Shown piece after piece: positions 12,646-24,900 of a stretch of DNA of 64,000 nucleotides (position 1 is its first letter; each line of letters begins with the position of its first letter). A program made the position numbers and the translations under genes. Location: contig NC_092019.1 in the NCBI RefSeq assembly GCF_042242105.1, positions 18,273,328 through 18,337,327 on the forward strand, given 5' to 3'. The notes under the pieces were generated by a model. It made no database searches. It saw only the letters and a list, made by a program, of their open reading frames with translations, and was not told the origin of the DNA. This stretch comes from Pempheris klunzingeri (taxonomy: Eukaryota; Chordata; Actinopteri; Acropomatiformes; Pempheridae).

Positions 12646-14689
12646 TGCTTGTTAAATTGTTTTTGGTGTGGTGCTACGCTGTGCTTTTGAAGGTGTTTTG
12701 GTCTCGGATATATGTGACTATTGTGTGCTTATTTATACATTTTAGATGTGTTTTAACCTGTGCGCAACCCCCACAAATCAAATTGCTATCACTACTGTTT
12801 CTTGACCGGCATAAAAAAGAAAACCAAAGGAGAGCGTGTTTCTGGCTGCCGGCTTTGTGTAGTGCTGTGTCCCCACACTTACAAATAGGTTCGTGTGGCC
12901 ACTGTTGATGAGGGCATTCTTCATTTGCCAGACCAACCTATCGTAATCAGTCACCATTTGTCTCTGTCCGCCATGCAGATATGCTGAGCACTGAAGGGCC
13001 AGGTGGACCTGCTTCCAAGTATAAAGTAGGCAGCAAAGAGGAGAAAGATGGAAGTTTTACTCTTAAGTTATGATTGATTTCAGCTTTGTTTAGCTGCATG
13101 CAAGTGAACTTTTTTTACATGTTTTTGCACTACACTACTGAGCCTTGGCTCATGGGTCTCTGTGACAAACTACCATCAGTCAGCTTGTGAATCAGATATG
13201 TTATGCTGTTGCTCAGCACCACTTAATGATATTGCCCTGCTACCTCTGTGCCGCCAGGAAGGTGTGTTTTGAATTGGATATTTTTTTGGGGGAAAGCTGA
13301 GCTGTTTTTAATGAGTCATGCGATTCTCAGCACAAGTTAAGTATTCCTGGAAACACTTTTTTCTTTTACAATCCCCTTACCATGCTTTCCTCTGTGTTTC
13401 ATCATGAATCGCCACCTCCGTCAGTCATCCTTTAGTCACATGCCACACTTTCTCCCTTTCTTGTTGCTGCTTTTGAATTTTCTGATTTGTCTACTGTCGC
13501 CGTTTTCTCCCTCAACTCTCATTGGCCTGTGGAAGTGACTCACCTATTCTTCCCTCCTGCTTCCTCAAACTCTGGTTAAACTCAGTAAATTCAGATTCCA
13601 CGGTCATGACTGGCACTTCCCTTTGTAGTTGAATATTGTGACACACAGCTGTACAATTTGATGACCAGTGTATGACTAACATCAGGTCAATAGAAGGATG
13701 TAACTCCTGACTTTACCCATAGCTTCCTGGTACATTGTGCATCATCTGTTGATGTTAGGCAGTGCACTGCTGACAGTAACCTACACTGTGTTTTCTGTTT
13801 CATTTTCACTGACGGAGCGGAGGTAGTTATGTTATTTCCTCACTTAGTGTGAAGGAAATATTAGTCTCAATGATATTTTAATATTCACCTAAAGTAAGCT
13901 GAAGGAAATTCCTTCAAGATGGAGGAAAAAGAAACCCTGTGGATAGATGTATGCAGCCAAACAACTTGTGCCTGCCCTTGGAGTGTGTCTTCAGTAAAAA
14001 CAAGGAAACAGAGGCCCCGCAGGGAACAGAACTTGAATCACGCTGTCCCTGTGCCTCACAGAAACAAGTCTGTTTTCAGGAAAGCCATCAAGTGACCTTG
14101 TTTTTGTGTAGCTGGCACAGCTCTCCCTTCAAAGTGCTGTGAGGATTGAAGATTAATTTGTGTTTCCTTCTCTCCAGGACTCAGAGGGTAGTGGTGCGTA
14201 CGACCTCACAAGCTTCCTCACACATTGATGGAAATCCAAAACAAAGAGCTCACTTCTTTCTGTCTCCCAGCAGCCATTAGTCATGTCTAACTGAGACAGT
14301 GTGTTACTCTATCTGGCTGTGATTGGAGACTTCACACATTGAGGTCTGTGGTGGATGAGACAGACATCACAGTACAGTTAAGAAGCAACACTTAAATGTC
14401 TTAGTATATAAACTATAAATTGTATCCGTTATATCATTTCCTAAATGATACAATACATTTAGATACATTTTAGTACCTTTTATGCAACAGTTGGTGTCAT
14501 AGTCAACATGAGGTACCAGTACTGCATCGCTTAGAGGTAATGCTATCATCCTACCGTGCTCAAAGTGACAGTGCTACCAAGCTTATATTTGAATGTCTAC
14601 CAGCTATGTTTAGCGTGTTAGCATGCTAACATTTGCTTATAATTTGCTTGTCGACAAAGTAAAGATGATGATGGGAATGTTTTTAAAGG

Positions 14690-15105
14690 GGCACAGGCAC
14701 AGGAATAGGTTTATAAAAATTAGTTGTGAATTAGAATGAATTCAATGCTGAAGCGCTTAAAACTGCATTCTGTCTAATAGCCTGCAGGGCTGGAAACACT
14801 TCAGTGGTTCCAAATCTATGGAAGTCAATGAGAAAATGACCCCACTTCTCACTTGGTTTATTACCTTCTGAGTCTACGATCTCAGTTGCTAGTTCCAAGT
14901 CTTCTGCAATACAGCATGATGTTCATTTAGTAAATTATGGTCCCATTTAAAATAGACGATAAACCAGGTTATGCTTTATGCTTTAGGGCGTGACTACCTT
15001 GTGACTAACCAATCAGAGGTGGGGTCTTAACTGAATAAACGTCTTTTCTGGTAGTCCACAAACTAATGGGTGACGTCACGGTAGCTACGTCTACTTCCAA
15101 CCAAA
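14690..15105. repeat. Interspersed teleost repeat, family B
   Basis: Phrases such as aagtcaatgagaaaatgacc, cccacttctcacttg, acagcatgatgttcatttag and taaattatggtcccattta are ones I recognise as a frequent fish repeat. It ends with agggcgtg, gtgacgtcac and tagctacgtc. It has no coding capacity. The class is unknown to me. Confidence 0.6.
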
Positions 15106-15109
15106 TGAC

Positions 15110-15480
15110 ATGGCACTTCATCCAATAGTTATAGAGCCATTTCACTCCAAACTCCAAAATTCAACCTTGTGGGTTTGCTGGAGGGAAGGTCAGGGGGGAC
15201 ACCAAAATTAGGATTAGGATATGTTGTGTGGGAATCATGAATGTTCAGTTCTTCTAGTAGATGTGGACATAAGTGGAAAAGTTTACTTGCTACGTCAGTC
15301 AGAGGTTCACCACAGTCTGTTTAATTCATCCTCTACAGACAAAACTTTCATGGCAGTCCATCCAATAGTTGTTCCATCCAATAGATATTTCAGTCTGGAT
15401 AAAGGATGGACTGGCCTACCGACCCTGACACTGACACCGTCCTCCCACTGTCATCTCCAACAACTCTTCATCAAGATTAC
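15110..15480. repeat. Family A-like repeat, second copy
   Basis: Contains catccaatagttgt, atatttcagtctggataaag and a block ending in tggcctaccgaccctgac, which correspond to the family A copies at 19440 and 37760. It directly abuts the family B copy, giving a composite. Confidence 0.5.
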
Positions 15481-16818
15481 TAAGTTTGGCTGCTAAGTGT
15501 GATGACATTAAAGTGATTTGTTGTTCCCAAATCAAAATGGAATCATTGTGAAAAGCACATTGTAAGTTTGCTAGTTTCTGGCTTTTGGTATATCACTGCT
15601 CTGCAGCTCTCTTGAGTCCTCATGTTGATAAGAAAAAAATATGGACTAAAATATTAAGGCTTCAAGTCTCTGCAAGCATTTCTTTTTTTACTGTACTGAA
15701 ATACTCAACCTGTCTGTCTGGAATGTAGGAAATCACAAAAAAGCCAATAGAGAAGTTACAATATTAGAAAATCCTCACCAATGATCTAAAGCGTACACGA
15801 TTTACAATTAGTGGTCTAAAACATGCAAACCCACCTGCTGATCCTTTAGGTCACCATTCAGTAATTTTCTGACTGGCTTTATTATAAGACTGGAAAGAAT
15901 AACGAATGCAAAACATTTGATTCCAACATGAGGGGCTCTCTAGAACAGCCACTAACCAGTGCCAAGACACTCCTGCCAATTTTTCACTGAGGTAATCTAA
16001 TTATAGAGACTCTGGCAAACTATCTTTAATGATGCAATGGTTACTAAACGCTAACTGAAAAAAACTTCTCCATGTCTCTGCGCTCTTGACTCTGTGTCTC
16101 TCTTATCAGTTGTGTTTTGTTGTGCGGGACAGAGGCAGCAGCTGCTCATAAGTATTCATTAGTCCTGCTTATGGATTAGCCAAGACAAAATGTGAGAGCA
16201 TAGATTGGGCTCCACACTGTGCCGCCTCCTCCACCCCACAGCGGGCCCTTGTCCCTCGTTCCGAGCACTAACCACAGCTGTTCAACACCACTTGACTTTT
16301 CCAGCAACAATGTTCCTGTGTGGCTGTGGCCACTTTTGTTCCTGCTCGCCAAAACATTTGTCCGGTGGGTTTTCTTCTTGTGTTTATAATGTCTCTCTTT
16401 TTATAATCTCTCTGTGGTGTGTAAGATGAAAGGCGAAAAGTTTTATGTGTCCATCCCTCATTGAGAAAACGGTGATGAGACCCTGTCGAGGGTAGTGTTT
16501 GTTGACAGCGGTTGTTATGGTGATTGCTGTGGACTTGTGGCCCCAGTCACCAGATTCTCAGTTTGATGTTGCACGCAGCTTAAACTCCACATTTCAGCGT
16601 TTTGTCATCTGACATACTCACCCACACACACATTAACTTGTTTGGACACCATGGGTGTTTTTCTGAAGAAAAAAAAAGAACATGTCAGACACTTTTTTTC
16701 CCCCCACTTGGAACACATGCATCGTGTATCGGTTGCGTTGTGTCTCCCATTTAGGACAGCTGCATTGGCTGGCTATCCCTAAGATCTGCTCTATACCCAC
16801 ATACGTGCCCCACGCAAC

Positions 16819-16821
<3 letters not shown>

Positions 16822-16861
<40 letters not shown>
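16822..16861. repeat. (AC)n microsatellite
   Basis: About 20 uninterrupted AC units; probably length-polymorphic. Confidence 0.95.
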
Positions 16862-16862
<1 letters not shown>

Positions 16863-17715
16863 ATGAGGCCATAAGTCACCCTCTCTACACCCCCCACCCC
16901 CCTCCCAAACACACACACACATGTACCCATGTCATCGCTGCTCTTGTTCCATCGTCTCTGCCCTGTCGTGCCTGAGCTAACCCTGCTCTACTATTCACTC
17001 TGTTTTCATACATTCCCCCTCTCCACCTCCCTCGACGACCACCCCCAACCCCCCCGACCCACCCCAACCAATCGTCTGTCACTACAGCTGTCCCAGTCTA
17101 GTCAGAGTTGAAGCCGAAACACAGAAACACGGCCTGGTCTCTCCGTCTCTCCCAGCTGTCACTCCCTCTTCAGACTTCCACTTATCATGACGTTTCTTTC
17201 CTCCCTCTTCCCTCGCCACTGGAAGTCTGCCTCGAACAAATTCAAACGTAAAATATGTAGAAGGGAGAGAGCAATGTAATGTCATTATATTTTCTGAATG
17301 ATTTTGGTAAAATTATGTTGGTGTTGTCAGACAAAATGCACAAATGTTGAAAGCATTGAGTACTATGTCGTTATGGAAATATTGTAGGTCCACAGTTCAA
17401 TAGGAACTGCCAGCTAAATGCAGTAAATGCTTTGTTTTTGTTGACACTGTTGTAGAGGGATGCTGATTCAACTTTAAAGTCAGTTCGGAAGCTGTAGTTT
17501 GTCGTCTCGTTGAATGGTCTCGCATTATACTTAGAGGTGTTCCTTGTCTACCCTAATTATATTGAAGAGGATAAACTAAATATGGGGGACACAGTCTGTA
17601 CATCTCAAAGTCAAGAGCTGCACAGACTACATCCTTCAAAATGATCATTCATTATACATTTTAACCTCAATGAAAGTATGATTTACCACAACGCTGCTGC
17701 TTTGGGACTGCATTA

Positions 17716-17790
17716 CTTTTAGTTAGTTGCCAGTTTATTAGGTACACCTGAGAGTAGATTTTTATTAAGTTAAGTTTACACTTGCAAGGA
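17716..17790. repeat. Short repeat fragment (gccagtttattaggtacacc)
   Basis: The phrase is a recurrent teleost repeat terminus. A related opposite-end phrase, acctaataaagtggtcactg, occurs at about 52316-52336. Only a short end is preserved here. Confidence 0.45.
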
Positions 17791-18531
17791 TCTCAACAAC
17801 AGATGCAAAATGTCTGTGATGTTGTGTTATGAACAAGTCATTTTGTTTGTGTACCCATTAACTGAAAAAACTGACATCTGTCCTTCTGTTCTTTCTCACG
17901 ACTGTGGCTTTCATTTCATCAATCTCACAGCTTCATCTGTTTCTTATATATTCCAAACAACTGGGTGCTCCAAATATGTCCTGTCCTATTAAGGGAAAGT
18001 AGGTTTGAATTCAGTAATTTGGACAAAATATTGGCATTTTAAATACACAAGGAATAAAATTCTGTGGGAGTAAATGAGGCCGGCTAATTATACCATCCTC
18101 AATTACCAAGCTGTTTGTACCCTCTCTAAAGGGAGCAAAGTATTATTGTATCCCGCCATTCTGCTGCCAGAGAGAAAAACAAATTAGCGTGTGAAAGTGG
18201 CCTTTGTTGTAGGGCTTTGTGCTTGCTCCTCTGGGGTTTGGCCCATTGCTGAGCTCGGCATGCAAAATGTTGAGAAACAAATGACTGTGAGACATGCTAC
18301 GTGCCTTGGACTAAGAGGATTTGATTGAGAGAGTTGAGTGATCGATGGAGATGGTGAGCCTGTCAGCTCAGCAGCTTCAGGCTAGATCTGTATGTGTACA
18401 CGGGTAATGAATATGTAGGCGTGGAAATAAAATCATCTGTGGGTTTAATGATCGCTGCGGCAGTTTCAACAAGGACAGACTAGAATCTTAAAGTGGATGT
18501 GGATCTAAATATCTCTTTTTCTTTGACAGGT

Positions 18532-18567
18532 ATGCCTGTGGTCATCAGTGTGTCTCCGGACAGGTAA
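18532..18567 (+). CDS. Short upstream ORF in the DDR1 leader
   Basis: An ATG two bases into exon 2 opens an 11-codon frame (MPVVISVSPDR, stop TAA at 18565-18567) that closes 20 nt before the DDR1 start codon. It would be in the mRNA only if the acceptor at 18529 is used. A second cag at 18561-18563 could serve as an alternative acceptor and would remove the uORF. A role in translational damping is inference. Confidence 0.4.
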   Translation: MPVVISVSPDR

Positions 18568-18587
18568 CCAGGTGTGTTGCTGCTGTC

Positions 18588-21500
18588 ATGGCCTTACCAA
18601 CCCTGCAGCTGTTTCCTGTCACTGTGCTCACAGTCCTGGTGGCACTGGTGTTGTCTTCAGCGGACCATGAGTGGCACTTTAAGCCAGGTAGGTTCTCACA
18701 TTCATGCATGCAACAAAAAGACCATCTAAACCATCAATTTTTCTTTCTTTCTGTAACCGTTGTTTTTCCTCCTGAAAACTTCCACATTTGAAACCACTTA
18801 GAAGTTTTGTGTTGGTTTGAATTTTTTTATTCCCACAAACTCTTGTCTGTAGCCTCTTGCCTCTTCTTCACCTCTCCCACTCGTGTCCACGGGCATGAGC
18901 AATCATCCGTCCTGCTGCTCCGACATTCTCCTCACATTCTCAGATCAGTAAGGCTCATTCTCTGTCCGCTATCAACAGGCTATCCCGTGTCCTGTCCCTG
19001 TCTGCCAGCCAGTCGTCTGTAATAGGAGAGTGAGATAGCTGAGAGAGTGAGATAGCCCCCCCCCCCAATCACCACTACCACCACCACCACCCTTGGCTCG
19101 TCAATACCGCTAATGCACAGGCAGCTCATGAAAATGTCAGTCAAAATGTCGGGGAAGGGAGTGCATGAGGGGTTAGTGAATGAGAGCCAACCTGGTGTAA
19201 CCAGAGGACCAGACTGTTTGATGAGCCTCTGACTGCAGCAGCGAAACAGAGTGAGACTAAAGCTGCAAGTATATTACTTTGATTAATGTGTTAGTCTACA
19301 ACAGAGAAACAAGGCAGCACAATAGATTATTGCAATTAGAACTGAAACAATCACAAATAATAAATCAGTTAGTCAGTCGACATAAAATTTATTTACCCCT
19401 GCTTGGGGCGTGGCTCTTGTGATGTGATGATGGTCTGTTGATCCGCCGCTTTGGTCCAGGCTGAAATGACTCAACAGCTACTGGATGGATTGCTGTGTAA
19501 TTTGGTGCAGACACTCACGTCCCCTTCAGGATGAATTGTAATAACTTTGGAACTCTTCCTCCTCCTTCCTCATCCGGTCAGCAGTGCAGTTTTTCCCATA
19601 CTTTGGTATAAGACTATTGGTAATTGTTGTGAAAATGAATAAGTGGTTAATGGAGAAAAAGATTAATTGATAATGGACAGAATATTTAGCATTCCTATTT
19701 ATATAGTTGTGGCCTGAATGATGCAGATATGATTAGTCAATGAATCAACCATTGACTAATCATATCTGCATCATTCAAACTAGTCATATACACACTAACA
19801 GACAATATAGTGCAACACACACACACATATAAACATAAACACAGACATCCACACAGTTTGTCCTGTTGAAAGAAGTGAATCAGGCTTGACAGTGTGAACA
19901 GAAGGGTTTAATGTGTCTGAGCTCAAGTTTTATAAAAAATGACAAAAAGAGAAAGTGAAAGCAAAGGACACAGAGGGGGTCAGAGACAGAGTTGAAAAGA
20001 CTGTAGATGGGGGATGGGGGGGCAGTGGGTACTGGCCATGTGGTATGATGATGATGATGATGTAATGAAATGGGCACCTGTCCGCAGGGTGTGGATGAGC
20101 TGTGTGTGTGTGTGTGCGCATGTGTGATGCACCCGTTGGGGTTTTTAAGGTTTGTCATCCGGCCCAACATTCCTGTCCGCTGACTCAATGACAGAAACTG
20201 TGTTAGACGCCCTCCTCACCCCCGCCTTTTTCTGTCACCCCCAGCCTCCCTTCCGTATCACTGTCGGTGCCCCTTTTCACTTTATCACTACCCAAACCCT
20301 CCCTCAGCCTCTCAGCCCCCGTCCACCATCTCCTCCTCATGTCTGACTTCAGAGTGGATAGCTGAGTCGTTGGGTAATCCCTGCCTGGGACCACGCTATC
20401 TGGATCATTTGATAATGCTGCTGCTGGAGCAGAGCCGGCACAGATATCTGAGACCTGTCTGTGTTCTCCCATTTGCCCTTTGAGTCTTCCTCTCCTTTTG
20501 TTCTCTTCCTGCAAATCCCCGAGCCGTTGTAACCGGAACAGCGGCTGTGCTGGATTGCTGGAGCCCTGAGGAGCTGGCTTTGTGTGTGATGGAGACCTAT
20601 CCGGAAAGACAAAATGGGGAAAAAGAGGAAAGGTCTAGTCTCAGAGAGGACGGGTCATGGCGTCTCACAGGGGGCCGCTGGATACTCACTTTATGATGCA
20701 GATAAATTTTAATGACTATCTTTGATGTTGTCACTTTCAAAGCACAAATGGCACTTGGGAAGGAATAACTGATGCAAAACACTGCCATTGCATTCTATAC
20801 GAACTCATTAGTGCTGACTCCACCTTGCAAGGGTTTTTGGAACAAATTCATTGTAGAGTTTCTTCTTTTTTTCTCCCCTCAGTGTCTGTGTGAGTTATGA
20901 AGCATGAAATCCGGAAGTTTTCCCAGAGATGACATAACAACAATATGCTCCGTGACCAATGATGGCTGCTGACACTCTGATGGAAATATTAAGTTTCCTC
21001 TGGACATGTGCTCCATACAGATGAGAATATTGCTCATGTCTCTTTCTCTTTCCGTACAGCTCAGTGTCGTTACGCCCTGGGGATGGAGGACGGCACCATC
21101 CCAGACTCTGACATCACTGCCTCCAGCGCCTGGTCCGACTCCACTGAGGCCAAGCATGGAAGGTAGGAAGTGAGTGTGTGTGTGTGTGCGCAGGGTCAAA
21201 TGTTACTGATTACATTAATCCCACTGCAGTAATCGGTTGGCTGTTCCTGTACTCTTCGTATGGTTACAGTCACTCACCCAGCGTCACGGTGTACTGACTG
21301 TGATGCCCATGAGTGCTGCATCATTTTGGCGTGAAATAAAACGCAAAAACAGAATATTTTCATCAGGTGATTATTTTTGCTAGATTTTTCTTTCATTATT
21401 TAAACTTCAGATGCTATTCAGATGCCTCTAAAGGCAAACACCACTGTGGTTTCCATTTTTGCATTTTTCTGGCCAATTTTTGCTAACAGTTTCTCATATA

Positions 21501-21880
21501 GAAAACATATTTGCCAGTTTGAATAGCAGCACTGAATTGGTCTTTAGTAGTCTGAAATGTTGCTCACAACCTTGATTTGTTCAGCAAATCACACACAGTA
21601 GAATATAATAAGCATATCAAGTGTAACAGTGCTTCTAGTACAGAAATATGTGTCTGTGGACTGATGTGTGTGGCTGCATGCCTTTATTTTCAGTCCGCTG
21701 GCACCACACTAAAGTAATTTGTCGGAGGTCTGTTAGATTATGATAGAAGATGATCCTGTATGTCTTTGTAAATCCTACTTGGTAATTATATTACCACCTT
21801 GTCTGTCTGGCAGCGAGGTCACATTCACAAGAGCCAAGCTAGGCCTACAATATGCTACAGCCATGAGTAAGAGCATTCAC

Positions 21881-21925
<45 letters not shown>

Positions 21926-24900
21926 GCTCTGATTTGTCTCCCTGGGTCTGTTGGGCTGGGTCTCTTGGCTGAGTGTCCAACCATGTGGAAATGATTATTA
22001 GTCTCTAGCTCTTTTTAAGAGACATTGGGGAGACACAGAGAGAGAAAGAGAGAAAGCAGAGAGACCAGTGGACATTAAAAGAAAGAAAAGAAAACAAGTG
22101 AGTGGTGGATCACTGCGATGGTGTGCTGAAAGCTGGAGAGAAATTCATTTGAAAACATGGTCTGAGGGAAGGTGTTGGGAGAAGGGAGGGGTTGAGGGAT
22201 GCTGAGTTGGTAGGTATTTTTTTCATGGCTCTTATTACTCTAGGGCAGTGAAATTTCAGCATATTGGTCTGAGCGGGTGGGGAAGAGATGGAGGGAGTAT
22301 GGTAATTGAGAACAAGTGAGGAGGAATGAATTGTTGGCTGGTATTTAGGTAGGAAGCAAAAGACAGGAGTAATGGGAGAAAAATTAGGTACTTGGCAGAA
22401 CAGTGGAGTGTAATGTTAAACCTGCTCGCTGGTGCACGGTGGACTGAGCTCTATCCAGCCACATTGCTCTTTTCTCCTTCTTCATCCTCTTCTCCCTCCA
22501 ACCCTCCTCCGTCACAGGACACTCTGTGGAGCACTAATGCGTTGATATCATCTCGTGGTTTCCGGCTGCATGATCTCACCCACCGAGAGGAGAACGGGAC
22601 TGATTAAAATGCGAGCGCCACTGTCAGTGCAACAGAGTTGATTCAGTGATTTGTTTTGGTGGTCTGAGCAGCAGTTTTCATTTTGAGAGAAGCCCCACCG
22701 TGGTCACAACCTGGTTGTGGGCTGGCGTCTGTTCCAAAGCTCCTCGTATGAGTTGATCCAACGCCAGCCATGTTTGCGGCCCTTATGTGGCCAGTATGTG
22801 GTGGTAGTGTGGACTTTTCTTCACGGGCTGGAGTGAGGTCACACCGAGGGGAAAAACGTTGAAGTGGTGCATGTGTGTGGTCGTGGCAGGCCTGAGATTG
22901 GTCCTGACATCCTACACCAGATCTTGTTGTGAGGTTTGAAGAATGTGAAAGAGCTAGTAATTTACCCCCTTACTTCTTTCATCTCTTTTCCACTCCTCAT
23001 GTGTTCTCTGTACTTTCCGTCTGCCTGCAGTTTCTCTCTATTGCCCACGGTGTGCCTGTAGCCACAGCCAGGTCTCTGTCTATCTGATTTTTTTCTCTTT
23101 CAGACAGCATTGCCCTATTTATATGAGAATGTTTGGCTGCGGTGGAATCCAATATGTATGGTGGTAGAGGAGGTTCTCAGCTGTGCCTAGGCGCTGTCGG
23201 CACCGTGGGTTTTGATGTTGTCTTGTTGTCGGCGTGTGTGTCTATCTCTGTGTGTGAATGTTTGAGTGTAGAACTGGGATTTAGTGAACTTTTCAGTGTT
23301 TGTAAAAAAAAACAAAAAAAAAGTTTTTTTTCTCTTTGCTTTGTTGATGTTTATCTTGACATTTATAAGTCTGTGTTTCCCTCAGGTTGAGTACTGGAGA
23401 GGGGGATGGAGCGTGGTGTCCTGCTGGAGCCGTTTTCCCCAGCGGATCTGAATACCTTCAGGTCAGATGCTCAGATTGTGCTGATTTGCACTGTTACATG
23501 TGAAATTAGTGCTCAGTGCATTTTTTTTAAAGAATAACATAAAAAATAGATATTCTCCATAATTAGATAATTATGAAGCTGATATAAAATGTTTAAAAAA
23601 TTACATTAATTCAATGATGCTTTAATATGAGCTTTCATCTACTCAAGACATTGCTTTTGTAGTGATTTTTAGAACTGCTATGATTAAGTGTTGGGCACTG
23701 AAGTAGGGCCTATTTTGGGAAACACGCTTATTTGCTTCTTGCTGAGAGTTAGATGAGAAGATTAATACCCTTGTCACATCTCTCCACTAAATATGACACA
23801 GAAGGTGGTTAGCTTACCAGCATCTCTAAAACTCACTAATTAACACATTATATCTTTGCTGTTTAAGTCATACAAGCGGTCTGTGTAATTGAACAAGCTC
23901 AATTGTATTACTTTATGTGTCTCAGTCTATTTGTCTGTATTTTTGACATATATTTTGATAATGTTTGTCCTGTCTCCTGCAGATAGACCTGCATAAACTC
24001 CACTTCCTGGCTCTGGTTGGTACCCAGGGTCGTCATGCCGATGGGCACGGCCAGGAGTTTGCTCGCAGTTATCGACTCCGCTATTCCCGAGACGGAGTGA
24101 AATGGATCACCTGGAAGGACCGCTGGGGCCAGGAAGTAAGCAGGATCTTTTCCTTTTGTTAACTACAACAGAGCTGGAGTCTCTTTGCTGTGCTTAAATG
24201 AAGGAAAGAGACAATTTGAGTGTCATTAAATGAGCTTGGGGGGGATTCGACAGAGGGAACAGTGACAGAAAACAGACCAGTATTCTGCTAAACACAGTTA
24301 CTACACAGTATTATTCATCTGCATTTCGTTTATTCATATCTTATTAGAAGTGGAGCAGCTTGGCATCACTCCAGCTAAACTTTATCTAGTAACTTTTCTG
24401 TTCAGGCAGGAGCAGCTTTTACTGCCCGGGTTTTCAACAGCATGCAATAATTGGCTTACCTTGTGCGAAAAAAGGCACCTCTTATTGTGCCAACATGTCC
24501 AAGATTTTCTTTGATAAGCACTACACTGTGTTTTGTACCTCTTTTACATAATAGCATGGGATTTTAGATCTCCAACAGCCAATGTTATTGTTTATTTTGG
24601 CCTTTCAGTTTTTATTTTAGAACGTAGCCACACAACAAATATACAAAAATTGCAAGCCACTGTAGATCTTTAGGCAAAGGCTGCTCCTACAAAAACTGCC
24701 CAAGGCTCACACTCTAAAATCAGTCCTTCTTCACACCTTTGTGTTTTAAAGAGAAGGTTTAGTTCATTAGTTCATTTGAGCTAATCTTCACTTGACAGAA
24801 TATGGAAGCACACACTGAATAATAAGTCAGAGCCTTCAGGCGAGATTCATTCAACCCTACAGATAACAGAGGAGTGGAGCAGTGTACTGTGTGATAGGGT

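Larger units (their letters stand above)
6161..18529 (+). other. DDR1: DDR1 intron 1 (12.4 kb)
   Basis: Non-coding. A long first intron between a 5'UTR exon and the signal-peptide exon is usual for receptor kinases. It contains a TGTC-rich tract at about 6277-6320, a GT microsatellite at about 10352-10388, an AC microsatellite at 16822-16861, a possible LINE scrap near 12555-12640, and old repeats near 14590-15480 and 17716-17790. The longer open frames (for example 7724-8188 minus, 9316-9642, 11713-12108) have no recognisable similarity. Confidence 0.6.

Noticed and set aside
16682-16975. Frames of His-Thr and Cys-Val dipeptides across AC repeats
   Set aside because: Translated microsatellites.
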